Assembly (NCBI GenBank): GCA_932294295.1 | Contig: OW028579.1 | Coordinates: forward strand, 6,346,370 to 6,410,369 | DNA length: 64,000 nucleotides | Source of the DNA: Alitta virens | Taxonomy: Eukaryota; Annelida; Polychaeta; Phyllodocida; Nereididae | Direction: 5' to 3' | In this document: one piece after another, positions 59,601 to 64,000 of the stretch | Numbering within the stretch: the first letter of the stretch is position 1 | Layout of the letters: each line of letters starts with the position of its first letter | Notes under the pieces: generated by a model | Told to the model about the DNA's origin: nothing | What the model saw: only the letters and a program-made list of their open reading frames with translations | Databases searched by the model: none | Position numbers and translations under genes: made by a program

Positions 59601-62600
59601 GATCCTGATTCTGGCACCTGGTTTCCAAGTCATGTAAGGCAAGCCGTATAACATTTAGAGGAAATGTTTAATATGTGAAGGCCAAGTCTTTGATATTGCC
59701 AGGGATTGGTGCCATTATACAACTAGTGTACAGTGTATAGCAATTGCAACACTGTTCAACTTGATTTTGGAACAGGTGAGGGAAGTAAAAGCATAACCAG
59801 CCATGGCTTAGTGGGTTTCTCACTTTCGATAAAGGAAAAAGAAAAAGTTATTTCTAACAATTATTTTTGATTGGATATTACCGACACAATGTATCAAATC
59901 AGATGGTACTGCTTTTGCTGTGTCATTACTGTTTCTTGAACATTCGTGAATACAGGCGTGACATAATGTAAATTTGGCTTATGCCTTATTCAAATATTTA
60001 TTCATTTAATTTCAGGGATTTTTTCGCAGAAGTTTGTCACGGAAAAATGAATTTCATTGCATAACTGGGACGCAATCTTGTGATATTCATTATGGTGGGA
60101 AGACGCCATGTGCCTATTGCAGACTGGCTAAGTGCATTGCGATAGGGATGTCCAGAGAAGGTTAGTTTTTATTATAAAATATCCAGACAATAGGTTGCAC
60201 ACTCGAGAAATACACCTAGTATTCTCCTGTACACTTGCTTGCCACACTTATTTATCCATACCATAGTCAGACGTTAATGACCTTCGTTAACTTCTACTAC
60301 CGTATATACCCCCCCCCCCTTCAATGAATGACCTTCCTGGTTAATATATTGTGAGATATAACTAGCTGTCCATGTTTTGTGGCCAGCTGAAGTGATCCTT
60401 GCCCAGATTGAAGCTAGCAGAATGAAAAATATAGTAACTTTTGGCTTTAACTCCCTTCACTTGTTGTTATCTCATCTTTTGTGAGTGACACATACTTGCC
60501 TTAGAGGGCTGTATTGTTCTGAACCTGATCCTAATCCTGGACCCAAGCAGGGCGGGGGCCTAGCTCAGAGGTAGCGCTCTGGGCTTCCAACCGCTGGGTC
60601 CCGGGTTCGATTCCTGGTTGAGCCTATGTTGGATGGCTGTTTCATCCATCATCTCATTGCCATGGTTTCTGCCTGTCCTAATTAGCCCATCAGGTGCAGA
60701 AATACAGGACATAAAGCCCTAATCCACCCACCCACCTTGACCCAAGCAATTTAAAAGACGCCTTTTCACAGGAATTTGGGTAAAATGCCAAACTAGTTAG
60801 CAAGGCCAGCTACAATGCCCACATTTAAGTTGCTGTGCAGTTATAACATCCCAAGGAAAAATGCTTCAAAATGTTATCAAGGCGCACTGATTAACACATA
60901 ATTCAAATGGATACTGCTAACCAACTGGCTGACAGCTAGATGTAGAAAGCTTGACATTTATAGTCAAAGTGCTATTAAAGTCCAGAGCCTTCTCTTGGTG
61001 AGGGTGGCAACACTGCGGGTGATGAACTCAAGCCGCAGTGGCCAACACAGGAAAATGCACATTTTATGCTTACCCGTCTGACCTATACCATCATAGTCCC
61101 GGATAGCATTTGACATCATTTTGACGTCGGCCCTGTGTGGGAGATGTTGGGCCAACATCGGGCCAACATTAGGCCGACTAAGCATGTTATCAGGGGTATA
61201 TATGTTAATGACCTTGATTAGCCTTAGAGGTCAAATGACAGGATATCTTGACTTTTAACCATGTGTGCAAATAATTTCAGTCAACGTTTTTTTTTTTAGG
61301 TATAAAAAGAGGCAGATATACCCTATCTCAGAGAACCAGTCATATCAAAGAGGTCAAGGCTCTGCAGCAGTCTGACTCATATGCCAAGCAGTACCTTCCA
61401 AAAACACCAGGGGACTGTATTCTGACACTGCCACCATCAGTAGAGGTCACCACTCTTGAAGGAAATATTACTCGTTATAATTACCAAGGAATCTCCAAAG
61501 CAGTTCTCACAGCCTACTTAGTTCATTGCCAGTACCCTCCAGATATTGAGCAAAATCTAGAGGAAATACAACATTTATTTTTGGTAAGAAAATAATCCTC
61601 TAACATAAATTTTGTAGTTTTTAGTCTATTTATGACTAGATTTACCTGCGTAGAAGCTGAGCAATGTGTTCAATCTGCTGCCAGAGACAGATTCTGAGAT
61701 GCCAATACAACAATACAATGCCAAGCATATACTGAACAGTGTACAATAATAAAAAAAAATTTCCATCTCAATTGTGGGCAATTAAGTTTTTAGATCAAAA
61801 TTCGTAGGAGCTGCATTGAAAAACAAAGACTTGGTGGGGTCCCTTGATCAATGTGTACGACTCATTAAGATCTGATTTAAGGCAAATTTCCAAATAGTAT
61901 GGCCGGCAAAAATAGCCACATTTAGGTTGCTTTAAAAATTGCAGTTATAATTCATTCCATCAAAATTGTGGATCAAATTTACCAATGTCTGCAATGACAA
62001 ACAAACGATAAAGTTTTGATAGGTTCCAAGAATGATCTTTGAGGGTCCAATTTTGGGTAAATTGTCAAGTGTTTAGCATGGTACAATGCCCATGGTTTGC
62101 CTAGCAAATTGCAGTTATAAAATATATATCCTAATTGTGGGCAGCTGAGTTTTTGGATCAAATTTATCAGCATCTTTACTGCAATGACAAACAAAGAGTG
62201 CCCAGTCATTTATTATTGGATACTTATAATTTCAGAAAAGGAAATCTCGGGAGGATGTGAACATCAGTGAATACAGCATAAACAATGAAGATCTTTTCAC
62301 TGAAATTCATGAAAATGGATGGCTTGTGAAAGACAGGCTGAAAATGTTGCACAAAAGGATACAGTTCATTGAAGAAGCTGTGAAGAGACTTGTCTGTTTT
62401 GCCAAAAATATCCCTGGGTTTAAGAAACTGCCTATGGATGATCAGATGACCCTAGTTAAATGTAAATTCTTCCTTTGAGTAATTTCATACTTCAATATAT
62501 GGTTATGCATGTTACAATATTTGATGGTTTTGTTCCAACTTAAACAGTAAAGATCGATCTTAATAGCTTGGTGTACAATATTGACATATACTTTGTAAAA

Positions 62601-64000
62601 GAGTGGGCTTTATGGATAACTATAAGTATATCACTCTTGGTTAGTTTGGTTTGGTAAATGAACAGCTCATGGAACTCATGAAGTTAACAGCACTAATTGG
62701 AGCAACATTCATGAAGAGCGAACTTATTGTAACAATGCCAAACAACTAACCGCTTCACAGATTTGTTCTTGCCTTTTCATAATGTGCATGTAAATTGATG
62801 GCAAGTTCACTTAATGCCACTCCTTTGCTCTCGGTAGAGTCTTCTAACTTCTCCTGAATTTTCAGCTGTCCAGTTTTACTGGTGGTTTTTGTCGGTATAT
62901 CCTGGAATGTCGCTTGAAAGTCAACTATACACGACTCCACTTCGGGATACTGTGTCCTGCGAAGACATTGCTCAGTTCATGACAGAAAAATTTGCTGATA
63001 CTGTCTTCCATCTTGCTGGAGTTTTCAATGGTCTGAAATTGAGTGAAGAGGAAAGGGCTCTGGTGCTAGGACTTTCTGTTATGTCCACAGGTAAGGCAGT
63101 GCACTGGAAACTCACCTTAGAATCCTCGGAGTCATCCCATCATGGAGGCCACCTCTCCGTCAGACCATATTAAGTTGACCCAAACAACATTTTCCTATTA
63201 GAAATTACCTCACTAATGAGGCTATTACCTGATTAAAACTATGGTGGAAGCAATGACATCTTCAACGCAGCACCTCATTTAATTTAAACAAATATAGGTC
63301 CTATATATCCATCTAGTAAATATGTCTCAATTGAGTTAATCCTACTTGCTTCATCAATTATTCTGGAGCTTATTTTACAATAAGATTATGGCATAATCAA
63401 ATAAATCCTGAATATTATAATAATACTAACCCAAATATGTTTAAAATCTTCTTCTTCAGCATCATTTATTCGCTTAATCCATTTCAGATGGGTGTCCTGA
63501 GATTGAAGACCAGAGTGCAATTGAGCAAATTTATGAAGGTTTAGCTCAAACTCTCTACTACTTGACCAAGGACAAACATCCAGACCAACCAGCCAGGTAA
63601 CATTTCATGTTGTTTAGTAGTTCAATGATTAAATTACTGCTCAGCCACTTTCCTTGTCCAGGGCTCTATTCACCTCTTTGAGATAAAAAAAAAACAACTA
63701 ACTATATCATGTTTTGGACATTTATTATGACTTATAATAGTGAGATGAGGCTTGAATTATACACACAATGTTGGATATTAATAGTGAGATGAGGCTTGAA
63801 TTATACACACAATGTTGGATATTAATGCTAAAATGCCAATGTTTGGGTCCTCTACTTTGCTCAGGTAATATCATAGGCATTATGCCAATACCTTTAAAAC
63901 CGATAATAATGTAACTTTCTACTTATTGTTACTTAGAGAAATTGTTTGTAATTTCAGATTTGGTCGCATTGTGGCAGCACTAACAGAATTAAGGTCTGCA
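56638..64000 (+). CDS. NR1-like nuclear receptor, 5' seven exons (3' end outside window)
   Basis: Exons: 56638-57750, 60016-60160, 61300-61583, 62236-62461, 62866-63090, 63488-63596, 63958-end. Phases agree throughout. The start ATG is preceded by an in-frame TAG at 56623-56625. The N-terminal region (residues 1-349) has six 31-residue repeats, then a Q/H-rich stretch. The DNA-binding domain has two C4 fingers: C350-x2-C-x13-C-x2-C (P-box CEACK, then GFFRRS) and C386...C406, with an intron between P-box Lys and GFF. The D-box between C386 and C393 has six residues. Hinge: GMSREGIKRGRYTLSQR. The ligand-binding domain shows the NR signature FAKNIPGFKKLPMDDQMTLV and later ALVLGLSVMST. The helix 11-12/AF-2 region is beyond the window. 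It is probably a ligand-regulated or constitutive transcription factor of the NR1 group; the exact subfamily is unassigned. Confidence 0.93.
56824..57402 (+). repeat. 93-bp coding minisatellite, six units, in the nuclear receptor exon 1
   Basis: The unit encodes HLQMNHNVATTAGNIINKNS and then IIYNTNAASQQ (31 residues). Units 3-5 look identical at DNA level; units 1, 2 and 6 are diverged (for example ARNIISK, KSNIM, NFAGQQ). All keep frame. Confidence 0.95.
58847..59112 (+). mobile_element. SINE copy with a duplicated tail
   Basis: A full SINE (box A, box B, CCCAACTGGTGCAG, (CCA)n) is followed at 59040 by a second tail segment (CTACCTGTCCTAATTAGCCC to (CCA)n) of the CATCAG subtype. One perfect duplication, TCATTCTAATTGTG, encloses both (58833-58846 and 59113-59126), so they inserted together. 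Lies in nuclear receptor intron 1. Confidence 0.93.
60550..60738 (+). mobile_element. SINE copy, full length, in nuclear receptor intron 2
   Basis: Duplication GACCCAAGCA at 60540-60549 and 60739-60748. GGTTCGATTCC box B; CATCAG-type body. Confidence 0.93.
60765..62205. repeat. three diverged direct repeats of about 150-200 bp across nuclear receptor introns 2-3
   Basis: Copies near 60765-60880, 61860-62005 and 62040-62205 share TTTGGGTAAA, TACAATGCCCA, TTGCAGTTATAA, AATTGTGG-CA and TGCAATGACAAACAAA. The exon at 61300-61583 lies between the first and second copy. Confidence 0.55.
63737..63828. repeat. 44-bp tandem duplication in nuclear receptor intron
   Basis: Unit ATAGTGAGATGAGGCTTGAA to GTTGGATATTA occurs at 63737 and again at 63781. 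Confidence 0.9.

Noticed and set aside
31860..60620. tRNA-Gly genes at each SINE head (box A and box B present)
   Set aside because: All heads are followed by the same SINE body and tail, several are truncated, the acceptor stem does not pair cleanly, and target duplications enclose head plus body.
1..64000. CRISPR arrays, operons, bacterial promoters or integrons
   Set aside because: Spliceosomal introns throughout and animal gene families; no regularly spaced identical repeats with unique spacers.

Overview
This window is AT-rich animal nuclear DNA. It holds multi-exon genes with GT-AG introns, fibronectin-III, ceramidase, thioesterase and nuclear-receptor families, many tRNA-derived SINEs, non-LTR retrotransposon remains, MITEs and a Harbinger transposon. 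The protein families and repeat style suggest a marine invertebrate (mollusc, brachiopod, annelid, hemichordate, echinoderm or similar). The sequence alone does not fix the phylum.

Layout. (1) 1-5799, plus strand: the 3' part of an FNDC3-type gene, ten exons with one partial and five complete FN3 domains and a C-terminal membrane anchor. A long AT-rich candidate 3' UTR follows, to about 9.6-10.6 kb. (2) 12334-18296, minus strand: thirteen exons of an ACOT9-type mitochondrial acyl-CoA thioesterase, lacking only the first few codons. A 5'-truncated LINE lies just beyond the most 5' exon found. (3) 20073-26520, plus strand: a complete eleven-exon alkaline ceramidase (ACER3 type), 264 codons, with all catalytic and metal-binding positions conserved; it lies head-to-head with ACOT9. 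(4) 26.5-56.6 kb: no host gene seen. This is a transposon-rich interval with a composite palindromic element, a 4.06-kb dead Harbinger element (two converging genes, long TIRs, TAA target duplication), LINE pseudogenes, a 449-bp MITE and most of 17 copies of one tRNA-like SINE family. (5) 56638-64000, plus strand: the 5' part of an NR1-like nuclear receptor with an unusual Q/H-rich N-terminus carrying six tandem 31-residue repeats. The gene runs off the window.

The host genes show no shared pathway beyond lipid chemistry (acyl-CoA thioesterase, ceramidase, a possibly lipid-sensing receptor), and I draw no functional link from that. The most unusual material is a set of 'phrase' arrays: short degenerate 12-20 bp phrases reiterated with varied spacing. 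Three different phrases lie inside ACER3 intron 1 and two further sites lie at about 35.7 and 48.3 kb. Next come the nuclear-receptor repeat domain and the set of SINE insertions with readable target-site duplications, several truncated at nearly the same internal point.
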